From positions 1,054,001 through 1,118,000 of the forward strand of contig NZ_CP012808.1 of assembly GCF_001307195.1 (NCBI RefSeq): 64,000 nucleotides of DNA. Direction: 5' to 3'. Numbering within the stretch: the stretch's first letter is position 1; every line of letters starts with the position of its first letter. This stretch comes from Acinetobacter equi (GTDB taxonomy: Bacteria; Pseudomonadota; Gammaproteobacteria; Pseudomonadales; Moraxellaceae). Below the pieces are notes generated by a model. That model was not told the origin of the DNA, did no database searches, and saw only the letters and a program-made list of their open reading frames with translations. The position numbers and the translations under genes are program-made. Below are positions 18,673 to 27,300 of this stretch, piece by piece.

Positions 18673-18688
18673 ATACGTGAAAACGTAT
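18673..18688. promoter_or_regulatory. Inverted repeat ATACGT-GAAA-ACGTAT upstream of uvrA
   Basis: Two perfect 6-bp arms with a 4-base centre, 20-35 bp before the uvrA start codon and thus in a repressor position. It does not match the E. coli LexA box (CTG-N10-CAG), and Acinetobacter lacks a canonical LexA. The bound factor is unknown. Confidence 0.4.
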
Positions 18689-18837
18689 ATGATAGCGCAT
18701 GAAAATTGTTCAAGTGTGAATTAAATAATTTAAACGTCAAATTGTGACGGATATTTTTACTTTCGTGTGCTAAGCGAAGAATTAAGCATCATTTAGAACG
18801 GCTTTTTTTCTTGAGTATTTAAAAGAAGCCAATGAAA

Positions 18838-19221
18838 TTAAGCAATTTGGCAAAGCCCAGCATAGGGGCGTTCAAAAATAGATTCAATATCTTTAAAATT
18901 TTGAGTTTTGGGTGTTAAGGTTTGACTAAATGAGTAGTGAATGACAAGTCTTTCTAGTTGAGATAGAAAAGTCTCATACTCGATTGCAAAGAAAGGAATA
19001 TCGAGGAAATCAAAATTTACTTTAGGATTGCAGTCATAGTGAGAAATAAATTCAAGCATGAGCTGTTGTATATTGCGATTGGTGAAATATAAAAGATAAG
19101 TTACAGCAGAACCACAGTGTAAACATCCTTGATTTAAATAAATTTCTTCATTTTCAAACCAACATTGTCGTAATGTAATCATTGCACGAATAGCTTCAGT
19201 ACCTTGAGTTTCATTGTTCAT
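18838..19221 (-). CDS. Uncharacterised 127-residue cysteine-containing protein, probably iron-regulated
   Basis: Not a family I recognise. The protein is soluble, has no signal peptide and contains five cysteines, including a CxxC in QGCLHCGS (about residues 32-37) and single cysteines in RQCWF, YDCNP and GLCQ, which could bind a metal or form disulfides. The ATG at 19221 has AGAGG eight bases upstream and is preferred to the upstream extension to 19266. A Fur-box-like 9-1-9 repeat lies at 19249-19267, about 30 bp before the start codon. This suggests the gene is repressed when iron is plentiful. It sits alone between uvrA (same strand) and the divergent GlpM-like gene. Confidence 0.75.
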   Translation of the reverse strand: MNNETQGTEAIRAMITLRQCWFENEEIYLNQGCLHCGSAVTYLLYFTNRNIQQLMLEFISHYDCNPKVNFDFLDIPFFAIEYETFLSQLERLVIHYSFSQTLTPKTQNFKDIESIFERPYAGLCQIA

Positions 19222-19248
19222 GGAGTTATACCTCTTATTTTTTAATTT

Positions 19249-19267
19249 AATGATAATAATTCTCATT
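19249..19267. promoter_or_regulatory. Fur box AATGATAATAATTCTCATT
   Basis: A 9-1-9 inverted repeat with one mismatch between arms, close to the Fur consensus GATAATGATAATCATTATC. It is positioned 28 bp upstream of the cysteine-protein start on the minus strand and 75 bp before the plus-strand GlpM-like gene. Control of the minus-strand gene fits the distance better. Confidence 0.6.
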
Positions 19268-19342
19268 AATATTTATAATAATAAGATAAGGTGAAAATGC
19301 AAGTTAAATTTTATAAGATATTTAATTGAATGAAGATGAAAA

Positions 19343-19693
19343 ATGGGAATTGTTTTGGCGTTAATATTTAAGTGTGCTTTAGGAGCGATTGCAGTACTGA
19401 TCATCGCAATTTTGTCAAAAAGTAAAGCATTCTATATTGCAGGTTTAGTTCCACTTTTCCCGACATTTGCCTTAATTGCACATGTAATTGTGTCTAAAGA
19501 GCAGGGAGCAGAAGCATTAAAGCAAACAGCATTATTTGGTTTATGGGCAATCATTCCATATTTTATTTATCTATTTATGGTTTATATTTTAGCAACACGA
19601 ATGTCTATGTGGTCTTGTTTAAGTCTTGCTACATTCGGCTGGATTATTGCCGCTGCTGGATTAATCTATGGTTGGAATAAATTTTACTTATAA
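19343..19693 (+). CDS. glpM: GlpM-like inner-membrane protein
   Basis: A 116-residue, very hydrophobic protein with four likely membrane helices (about 2-22, 27-47, 60-84, 90-111). The motif YIAGLVPLFPTFALIAH (about 34-50) is characteristic of the GlpM family. GlpM was described in Pseudomonas as a membrane protein affecting alginate production; its biochemical role is unknown. The start at 19343 follows a purine-rich GAAGATGAAAA. No terminator of its own is evident before tenA, which converges from the other strand. Confidence 0.75.
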   Translation: MGIVLALIFKCALGAIAVLIIAILSKSKAFYIAGLVPLFPTFALIAHVIVSKEQGAEALKQTALFGLWAIIPYFIYLFMVYILATRMSMWSCLSLATFGWIIAAAGLIYGWNKFYL

Positions 19694-19760
19694 AGGAAAA
19701 GACAATTCCCTTCTTAAATGAGTTAAGAAGGGAAACGGAATGATTATGGTTCAAAATGAA

Positions 19761-20432
19761 TTATTCACTTAAGCCCGACCATTGTTTTTGATAATAAGCA
19801 CTGTCCCAGAATAACCATTCAAGTTCTGCACCACGGGTATATGCTTGATGCATTTTTTCAATGGTATCTGCATCACAGCGTGTAGCAACTTTATCAATTG
19901 TCGCAATGACATTATTTACTGCGGTATGAAATTCTTCACCAGAATATGTATCGACCCAAGCTTGATAAGGATTATTGGGTACTGAATTTTCTACAATATC
20001 TTTACCAACTTCGGCATAAATCCAAAAACAAGGAAGTAAAGATGCAAGTACAACAGGATAACTCTCAGACCAAGCAGTAGCTGTTAAAAAGCTAGTGTAA
20101 TGGTGGCAAGCTAAGGTTAATGGCGTATTTTCAAATTGGTCTTTTGAAATACCAAAATTTTTCATAAAGCTATCATGTAAGCTACGTTCTACAACAATAG
20201 CAATTTTTGCACCTTCAGAAAATTGAATGACATCATCAGCTTCAAAAGCTTTTGCGGCGCAAACAGCAAGTGCACGACCATATGCTAATAAATAATGAGC
20301 ATCTTGAATCACATAATGGCAAAAGGCATTTGAATTTAATGTACCTTGAGCAAGTTCTTGATTGAACGGATGTTGTAATGTTTTTTGATAAAGTTCGAGA
20401 TTTCGTGTCCAAACATCTTGAGAAAAGCTCAT
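19761..20432 (-). CDS. tenA: Aminopyrimidine aminohydrolase / thiaminase II (TenA family)
   Basis: A 223-residue TenA protein. TenA hydrolyses 4-amino-5-aminomethyl-2-methylpyrimidine, salvaging thiamine breakdown products, and can cleave thiamine. The catalytic Cys135 is in SLLPCFWIYAE, and Asp44 in VIQDAHYL matches the pyrimidine-binding residue. The C-terminal ELEWLFWDSAY carries the acidic residue expected near position 205. The ATG at 20432 with GGGAC upstream is chosen over the in-frame extension to 20474. No TPP riboswitch (thi box) was found upstream. A degenerate repeat, TCATTGTTA-N4-TGATAATGA, at 20496-20517 looks slightly Fur-like but does not fit the usual spacing. It is not in a thiamine operon here. 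Confidence 0.9.
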   Translation of the reverse strand: MSFSQDVWTRNLELYQKTLQHPFNQELAQGTLNSNAFCHYVIQDAHYLLAYGRALAVCAAKAFEADDVIQFSEGAKIAIVVERSLHDSFMKNFGISKDQFENTPLTLACHHYTSFLTATAWSESYPVVLASLLPCFWIYAEVGKDIVENSVPNNPYQAWVDTYSGEEFHTAVNNVIATIDKVATRCDADTIEKMHQAYTRGAELEWLFWDSAYYQKQWSGLSE

Positions 20433-20764
20433 TTTTAGTCCCTTGAACAAATGTCTTGATGAAGAGGGTCTCACTATAGCAAGTTAATCGTATACTCATT
20501 GTTAAAAATGATAATGACTTAAATAAAATAAGATAAAGGGCTTTGATTAACTTGTATAAAAAGCGTCATAATCACATCACTAAACTTAGTTAATTTTATT
20601 TGGGTAAATTTTATGGTGAAGCAAAATTTACTCTAGACCTTTTATGGTTTGAATTTAAACATAATGTTGAAGTACATCTTATTTTCAATATGAATTTACT
20701 AAGTTTTTTAAATTTCCAATACGATTGGATCATTTTTTAATTTGCATTTATGTAGGTCGTTGTC
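20433..20764. other. Divergent intergenic region, tenA / DUF475 gene
   Basis: 332 bp, AT-rich, and must hold promoters for both genes. I checked for a thi box and for the yybP-ykoY manganese riboswitch common before TerC-type genes and found neither. No ORF seen. Confidence 0.5.
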
Positions 20765-21844
20765 ATGTTGAAACATTTTGGTTTCTCAATCATCTTCACG
20801 ATCGTATGTCTCGCAATCTCTGCTTATTGGGGCTTTACGCACGGCCCTGAGGCAGGTTTTCAGGCCATGCTTTCAGCACTCACAGTAACCGCAATTTTAG
20901 CCGTTATGGAAGTATCACTTTCTTTTGATAATGCAGTTGTTAATGCCTCAGTATTACGCGGTTGGGATCATTTTTGGCGAATGATTTTCCTTACAGTCGG
21001 TATTTTAATTGCCGTTTTTGGTATGCGACTTGTTTTCCCTATTGTGATTGTTGCTGTAACTGCAGATATGGGCATGATGGAAGTCGTGACCATGGCAATT
21101 AATGATCCAATCAATTACTCAGAACGTTTAATTGCACATCATGCTGAAATTGCTGCTTTTGGTGGTGCATTCTTATTATTGGTTTGTCTGAATTTCTTTT
21201 TAGATAGCGGTAAAGATACGCATTGGTTCCGTTGGTTAGAACGTCGCTTAGCAAATTTAGCCAATGTTCCCGCAATGTCTGTTTTCTTGGCATTAATCGC
21301 ATTATTAATTATGGCAATGAATGTTGATGAAGCTAAACGTTTAGTTGTGACCATCGCAGGCATTTGGGGAATTGTGATTTATATTGGTGTTCAAGTGCTA
21401 AGTCATTTATTGGGTGGTGAGCCTGAAGTTGATGAAGATGGCAATGCAGTAGGACATGATGCAAACGGAGCTCCAACAGGTGTAATTAAAGCAGGTATTG
21501 GGGGCTTTATTTACTTAGAAGTCTTAGATGCTTCTTTTAGTTTTGATGGTGTGATTGGTGCTTTTGCCATTACTTCTGATGTTGTCATTATTATGCTTGG
21601 TTTAGCAATTGGTGCGATGTTTGTACGTTCAATGACAATTTATTTAGTAGAAAAAGGTACGTTAGATGCATATGTTTATTTAGAGCATGGTGCACATTAT
21701 GCAATTGGTGCTTTAGCTTTTATTATGTTGGCAAGTGGTACAGGTGTACATGTTCCTGAAGTTGTAACAGGTTTAATTGGTGTGGCGCTTATTGTGTGGG
21801 CGATTATTGCTTCAATTCAATATACAAAGAAACAAGCGACATAA
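20765..21844 (+). CDS. DUF475 / TerC-like integral membrane protein
   Basis: A 359-residue protein with about nine membrane spans. It belongs to the DUF475 group, distant relatives of TerC metal-homeostasis proteins. Conserved acidic stretches lie within membrane helices: EVSLSFDNAVVNASVL (about 57-72) and EVLDASFSFDGVIGAFAIT (about 251-269), an internally duplicated pattern typical of TerC-type proteins and suited to binding a divalent cation. An acidic cytoplasmic loop (EPEVDEDGNAVGHD) lies between the halves. The ATG at 20765 follows GTAGGTCG. Transport of Mn2+ or another metal is an inference from the fold; the substrate is not known. Confidence 0.8.
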   Translation: MLKHFGFSIIFTIVCLAISAYWGFTHGPEAGFQAMLSALTVTAILAVMEVSLSFDNAVVNASVLRGWDHFWRMIFLTVGILIAVFGMRLVFPIVIVAVTADMGMMEVVTMAINDPINYSERLIAHHAEIAAFGGAFLLLVCLNFFLDSGKDTHWFRWLERRLANLANVPAMSVFLALIALLIMAMNVDEAKRLVVTIAGIWGIVIYIGVQVLSHLLGGEPEVDEDGNAVGHDANGAPTGVIKAGIGGFIYLEVLDASFSFDGVIGAFAITSDVVIIMLGLAIGAMFVRSMTIYLVEKGTLDAYVYLEHGAHYAIGALAFIMLASGTGVHVPEVVTGLIGVALIVWAIIASIQYTKKQAT

Positions 21845-21863
21845 AAGAATAATAGTGTCATAA

Positions 21864-21892
21864 AAAGGTGCAATCAATATTGCACCTTTTTT
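21864..21892 (+). terminator. Intrinsic terminator after the DUF475 gene
   Basis: The stem AAAAAGGTGCAAT / ATTGCACCTTTTTT lies about 20 bp past the stop codon. Confidence 0.88.
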
Positions 21893-22002
21893 GTTTTTCA
21901 GATCATGATGATCTTTAATTTAAATGAAATACGTATTGGGAAAATTTTTGAATATCTTATAATCTTAACCTCGAAATTAATTAATTTTTTAACTGCCAAT
22001 TT

Positions 22003-23367
22003 ATGATGAATGCCTTAGAACGTCGCTCAACCTTTGCTTTAAGTAGTATTTTCGCCTTACGCATGTTGGGTTTGTTCATGATTATTCCTGTATTTTCAGT
22101 TGCAGGACAATCATATGAATATGCAACGCCAGCTTTAATTGGTTTAGCTGTAGGTGTTTATGGTTTAACGCAGGCAATTTTACAAATTCCTTTTAGCTTG
22201 CTTGCAGATCGCTATAGTCGTAAACCATTGGTCGTTCTAGGGCTTATTTTATTTGCACTTGGTGGTGCAATTGCAGCCATGTCAGATACGATTTACGGTG
22301 TCATTATTGGGCGAGCAATTGCAGGAGCTGGTGCTGTATCTGCTGTCGTGATGGCTTTGTTGGCCGATGTCACTCGTGAAGAACAACGTACCAAAGCAAT
22401 GGCAATGATGGGCATGAGTATTGGTCTTTCATTTACTATTGCGTTTAGTTTGGGACCTTGGCTAACAGATTTAGTTGGAATTTCAGGACTTTTTTGGGTA
22501 ACTACAATTATGGGCTTGATTGCAATTTCAATGTTGCTTCTTGTTCCGAAAGTTACACGACATCATAAAAATTTTAGACAAGGTTATCTTGTTCAGCTTA
22601 AACAAGTTTTAAAAATGGGCGATTTAAACCGCTTACATGTATCGGTATTTTCATTACACCTATTATTAACGGCAATGTTTGTTTATATCCCATTTCAATT
22701 AATAGAATATGCAAATATTCCATTAGTCAGTCATGGATTAGTTTATTTACCACTATTATTAATTAGTTTGTTTTTTGCATTTCCAAGTATTATTTTAGCT
22801 GAAAAATATCGCAAAATGCGTGGTATTTTTCTGACAGCAATTGGTGGAATTATACTCGGATTAATCATCATGATTTTTGGTTATCAATCAAAATATGTCT
22901 TGCTTGGTGGGCTTGGTTTATTTTTTATTGCCTTTAATGTCATGGAAGCATTATTACCTTCGTGGTTATCTAAATCTGCACCGATTCAATCAAAAGCAAC
23001 GGCTATGGGAGTCAATGCAAGTAGTCAGTTTCTAGGTGCATTTTTTGGTGGAGTATTAGGTGGGCAATTATTGCTTCTGAATAATACATCTATCGGTTGG
23101 AGTATTTTAACAGCTATTGCTATAATTTGGTTGCTCATTAGTTTTGGGCTTGCACAGCCTCGTTACCTTTCTTCAGTCGTGTTGAGTTTGCCAGCGGGTA
23201 AAAAAACAGACGAATGGACTTCTCAACTTTTAGCAATTCGTGGTATTGAAGAAGTCGTGGTGATGCAAGAACAACAAGTTGCTTATATAAAGATCGATAA
23301 AAAGCTCATTGATGATAATGTACGACAAGATTTAGCGCACTTGTTGGGGAAAGAGGTAGCCATTTAA
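22003..23367 (+). CDS. MFS transporter, YajR-like
   Basis: A 454-residue major facilitator with 12 membrane spans (to about residue 390). Motif A is visible as LLADRYSRKPL (about 66-76). After the last helix a roughly 65-residue soluble domain (from KKTDEWTSQLLAIRGIEEVVV) resembles the ferredoxin-like YAM domain of E. coli YajR, which is also 454 residues long. The gene lies 51 bp before ssb, the order also found in Pseudomonas (uvrA-MFS-ssb). The substrate is unknown; drug efflux is possible but not shown. Two adjacent ATGs (22003 and 22006) are equally plausible starts. Confidence 0.82.
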   Translation: MMNALERRSTFALSSIFALRMLGLFMIIPVFSVAGQSYEYATPALIGLAVGVYGLTQAILQIPFSLLADRYSRKPLVVLGLILFALGGAIAAMSDTIYGVIIGRAIAGAGAVSAVVMALLADVTREEQRTKAMAMMGMSIGLSFTIAFSLGPWLTDLVGISGLFWVTTIMGLIAISMLLLVPKVTRHHKNFRQGYLVQLKQVLKMGDLNRLHVSVFSLHLLLTAMFVYIPFQLIEYANIPLVSHGLVYLPLLLISLFFAFPSIILAEKYRKMRGIFLTAIGGIILGLIIMIFGYQSKYVLLGGLGLFFIAFNVMEALLPSWLSKSAPIQSKATAMGVNASSQFLGAFFGGVLGGQLLLLNNTSIGWSILTAIAIIWLLISFGLAQPRYLSSVVLSLPAGKKTDEWTSQLLAIRGIEEVVVMQEQQVAYIKIDKKLIDDNVRQDLAHLLGKEVAI

Positions 23368-23418
23368 GCATAACTCTTATAAAGTAAAATATAGAAACAA
23401 ATAGGAAGAATACGTCTG

Positions 23419-24000
23419 ATGCGTGGTGTAAATAAAGTTATTTTAGTTGGTACTTTAGGTCGAGATCCTGAAACAAAAACTTTTCCAAATGGGGGGTCAT
23501 TGACTCAATTTTCAATTGCGACAAGTGAGTCTTGGACAGATAAAACCTCTGGTGAACGTAAAGAACAAACAGAATGGCATCGTATTGTATTGCACAACCG
23601 TTTAGGTGAAATTGCACAGCAATATTTACGTAAAGGTTCTAAAGTTTATATTGAAGGTTCATTACGTACACGTCAGTGGACAGACCAAAATGGTCAAGAA
23701 CGTTACACGACAGAAATTCGTGGCGAACAGATGCAAATGCTAGATAGTAATCGCCAACAAGGGGAACAAGGTCAACCTGAGCAACCAAGGTTTAATAATA
23801 ATCAAGGCAATAGCTATGGAAACCAAGGTGGCTATAATAAAAACCAAGGTAATAACTATGGTAATCAAGCAGGTTATGCAAACAATAATAACCAAGCTAA
23901 TGGTTATGCAAATAATAACCCGAGTGGTTTTGCACCAAAAACAGCTGCAACACCAGCTGCAGCGGCTCCTGCAGATTTAGATGATGATTTACCATTCTAG
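23419..24000 (+). CDS. ssb: Single-stranded DNA-binding protein
   Basis: 193 residues. The N-terminal OB fold (1 to about 110) shows [34 protein letters not shown] and [12 protein letters not shown] Gly/Asn/Gln-rich flexible linker follows (about 117-165, with repeated [13 protein letters not shown] units), and the acidic tip DLDDDLPF at the C-terminus recruits partner proteins. The role is coating ssDNA in replication, repair and recombination, and possibly natural transformation. AGGAAG lies ten bases before the ATG at 23419. Two terminators follow. Confidence 0.97.
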   Translation: MRGVNKVILVGTLGRDPETKTFPNGGSLTQFSIATSESWTDKTSGERKEQTEWHRIVLHNRLGEIAQQYLRKGSKVYIEGSLRTRQWTDQNGQERYTTEIRGEQMQMLDSNRQQGEQGQPEQPRFNNNQGNSYGNQGGYNKNQGNNYGNQAGYANNNNQANGYANNNPSGFAPKTAATPAAAAPADLDDDLPF

Positions 24001-24036
24001 ACTATACAATAACTAAATATTGTATTTATTAAAGAG

Positions 24037-24068
24037 AAAGAACTTGATTTATATCAAGTTCTTTTTTT
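24037..24068 (+). terminator. Intrinsic terminator after ssb
   Basis: The stem AAAGAACTTGAT / ATCAAGTTCTTT is followed by T-residues. Confidence 0.88.
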
Positions 24069-24085
24069 AGAAATAAATATTATAT

Positions 24086-24114
24086 AAAAAGTCTGATTCT
24101 AATCAGGCTTTTTT
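24086..24114 (+). terminator. Second intrinsic terminator after ssb
   Basis: The stem AAAAAGTCTGATT / AATCAGGCTTTTT has one G-T pair and a 2-base centre. It is a back-up terminator isolating the adhesin gene from ssb read-through. Confidence 0.78.
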
Positions 24115-24352
24115 ATATAACTTATAAATATATTGTGATGGTATTTGTTTATTGTGTAAAAAATATCGAATATATCAAATAATAATAAAGATAAATTATG
24201 TGTTTTATATGTGCAACATGGACATTTTTGCATTTATTGATTAGGATTTATTTGATTATAAAAATCTTTGTATCTAAAAAGAAAAATAGAATTCCATTAT
24301 TTGAATGGACTTGAAAAAGAATTAATAAATATAAAAAATATAAGAGGCTATT

Positions 24353-27300
24353 ATGAATACAATTTATAAGGTGATTTGGAATGCATCTTTGGGGATATGG
24401 ATCGCAGTTTCTGAACTAGCAAGGGGCCGAATTAAATCTAAAAATATAAATAATGAACGGGTAGATTGTTTAAAAAAAAATAATTTTAGAAGAATCATTG
24501 TATGGGGATTGCTGAGTGTTTTCATTACACCAACATATGCAGTACGTACGATCACAATATCAGGAACATCAGGAGATCTTGTTTCTCCTGACTCTAAGGG
24601 GACAGACCTAAATGCTCAGAATTATACTAGTTGGACTAATCCTAATTCACCAACGGCAGATCTAGGAACGAGTACTGGTATTGGTGTTATCATTGGAAAT
24701 GGTTCATCAACAACTGGTGGTGGTAATACTATTTATGGAAATAATAATAAATCTATTTCAAGTAATACTATTATTTTTGGTAATGGAAACTATTCAAGTG
24801 CAACAAATGGATTAACTATTGGACATAGATCATCTACTGCAGGAAATGCAGCTATTGCAATAGGGAGAGATACTGTTGCTAATCAAAATTTTACAGTCGC
24901 TATAGGAGTTGTAACATCTGCAACAGGTGTAAAAGCAATGGCAATAGGGCATTCTGCGGAAGCAAGTGGAACAAATTCAATTGCTTTTGGGGCATCACAG
25001 GGAACAGGAAGTGCACATACTACAACAGGTGCACGAGCTTCAGGTAATTATGCAATTGCTATTGGGACGAATGTAGAGGCAAGTGGTCAAGACGGTGTTG
25101 CTGTGGGGAGTAATGCGATTGCTTCAGCTTTACATAGTGCTTCTTTTGGTAGAGCAGCGAATGCATTGGCAGAAAAATCTCTTGCACTTGGCGATGCTGT
25201 ATCTGCTAGTGGTGTAAGAAGTTTGGCAATGGGAGCCTCTGCTAATGCAACTCATGATAATTCAGTTGCTTTAGGCTCTAATTCAACAACAGCAACAAAT
25301 GCAACATCGGAAATATCTGTAACTCAAAATAATTTGATTTATGGGAATTTCCAAGGACAAGTTTCTGGTAGTGGAATGCAGGTTTCTGTTGGTTCTGTTG
25401 GTGCGGAAAGACAAATAAAAAATGTTGCAGCTGGAAAAATTAGTAATACCAGTACAGATGCGATTAATGGTAGCCAATTATTTGCAACTAATGCTGTTTT
25501 AGGGGCAGTTGCCAATAGTACTAAAACATTGTTGGGCGGTAATGTTACTTTAAGTTCTGCTGGTACTTTAAATATAACGAATATTGGTGGGACTGGAGCA
25601 ACTACAGTTCATGATGCATTAATTGCAGTAAAAGCAAGCGCTGATAATGCCAATACAGCATTAGCGAATCACACCGCAGCAGCACTGGGTGGAGGAGCCA
25701 CTTATGATGCAGAGACAGGGACATGGACACCACCGACTTATACACTGATTAATCCAATTACAGGAACAGAAAGTACGGTGAGTGATATTGGCTCAGCGAT
25801 TAGTGGCTTAGATGCCGCGGTCAATGCACCATTAACTTTTAAAGATGCAACGACAGGCATATCCGTTAATAAATTAGGTTCAGAATTTAAATTTATTGGT
25901 GATGCGAATATTGCAGCTATTGTGACAGAAGGACAGTTGGCATTAAGTTTAAACAAAAATTTAACAGGTCTAACAAGTGTCCAAACGACAGATGGCACGA
26001 ATACCTCGACCATGACAGCCACAGGAACGACCGTGACAGATGGAACAAATACCACGGTTTATGGTGCAAATGGCTTAAATATTAATGATGGTACGGTTGT
26101 TCTAGATTCATCAGGTTTAAATGTCGGAGGAGTAACGCTTGGTTCCACAGGAATTAATGCCAATAATCAAAGTATTAGCAATGTTGCAGATGCACAAAAT
26201 GCAGGAGATGCGACTAATTTAGGGCAAGTTGAAAGTCTACTTGCAGATGTTGGCACAGCAGCAGCAGAAGCCAATACAGCATTAGCGAATCACACCGCAG
26301 CAGCACTGGGTGGAGGAGCCACTTATGATGCAGAGACAGGGACATGGACACCACCGACTTATACACTGATTAATCCAATTACAGGAACAGAAAGTACGGT
26401 GAGTGATATTGGCTCAGCGATTAGTGGCTTAGATGTCGCGGTCAATACACCATTAACTTTTAAAGATGCAACGACAGGCATATCCGTTAATAAATTAGGT
26501 TCAGAATTTAAATTTATTGGTGATGCGAATATTGCAGCTATTGTAACAGAAGGACAATTGGCATTAAGTTTAAACAAAAATTTAACAGGTCTAACAAGTG
26601 TCCAAACGACAGATGGCACGAATACCACGGTTTATGGTGCAAATGGCTTAAATATTAATGATGGCACGGTTGTTCTAGATTCATCAGGTTTAAATGTCGG
26701 AGGAGTAACGGTTGGTTCAACAGGAATTAATGCCAATAATCAAAGTATTAGTAATGTTGCAGATGCACAAAATGCAGGAGATGCGACTAATTTAGGGCAA
26801 GTTGAAAGTTTACTTGCAGATGTTGGCACAGCAGCAGAAGCCAATACAGCATTAGCGAATCACACCGCAGCAGCGCTAGGTGGAGGAGCCACTTATGATG
26901 CAGAGACAGGGACATGGACACCACCGACTTATACACTGATTAATCCAATTACAGGAACAGAAAGTACGGTGAGTGATATTGGCTCAGCGATTAGTGGCTT
27001 AGATGCCGCGGTCAATGCACCATTAACTTTTAAAGATGCAACGACAGGCATATCCGTTAATAAATTAGGTTCAGAATTTAAATTTATTGGTGATGCGAAT
27101 ATTGCAGCTATTGTGACAGAAGGACAGTTGGCATTAAGTTTAAACAAAAATTTAACAGGTCTAACAAGTGTCCAAACGACAGATGGCACGAATACCACGG
27201 TTTATGGTGCAAATGGCTTAAATATTAATGATGGCACGGTTGTTCTAGATTCATCAGGTTTAAATGTCGGAGGAGTAACGGTTGGTTCCACAGGAATTAA

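Larger units (their letters stand above)
24001..24352. other. Intergenic region, ssb to the adhesin gene
   Basis: 352 bp. The first 115 bp hold two terminators. The remaining 235 bp are AT-rich and must contain the adhesin promoter. No operator that I can name and no ORF. Confidence 0.5.

Noticed and set aside
20496..20517. Second Fur-box-like sequence upstream of tenA
   Set aside because: The arms match only partly (7 of 9) and are separated by four bases rather than one; far weaker than the site at 19249-19267.
20433..20764. Riboswitch upstream of tenA (TPP) or of the TerC-like gene (yybP-ykoY)
   Set aside because: None of the conserved cores could be found on either strand.
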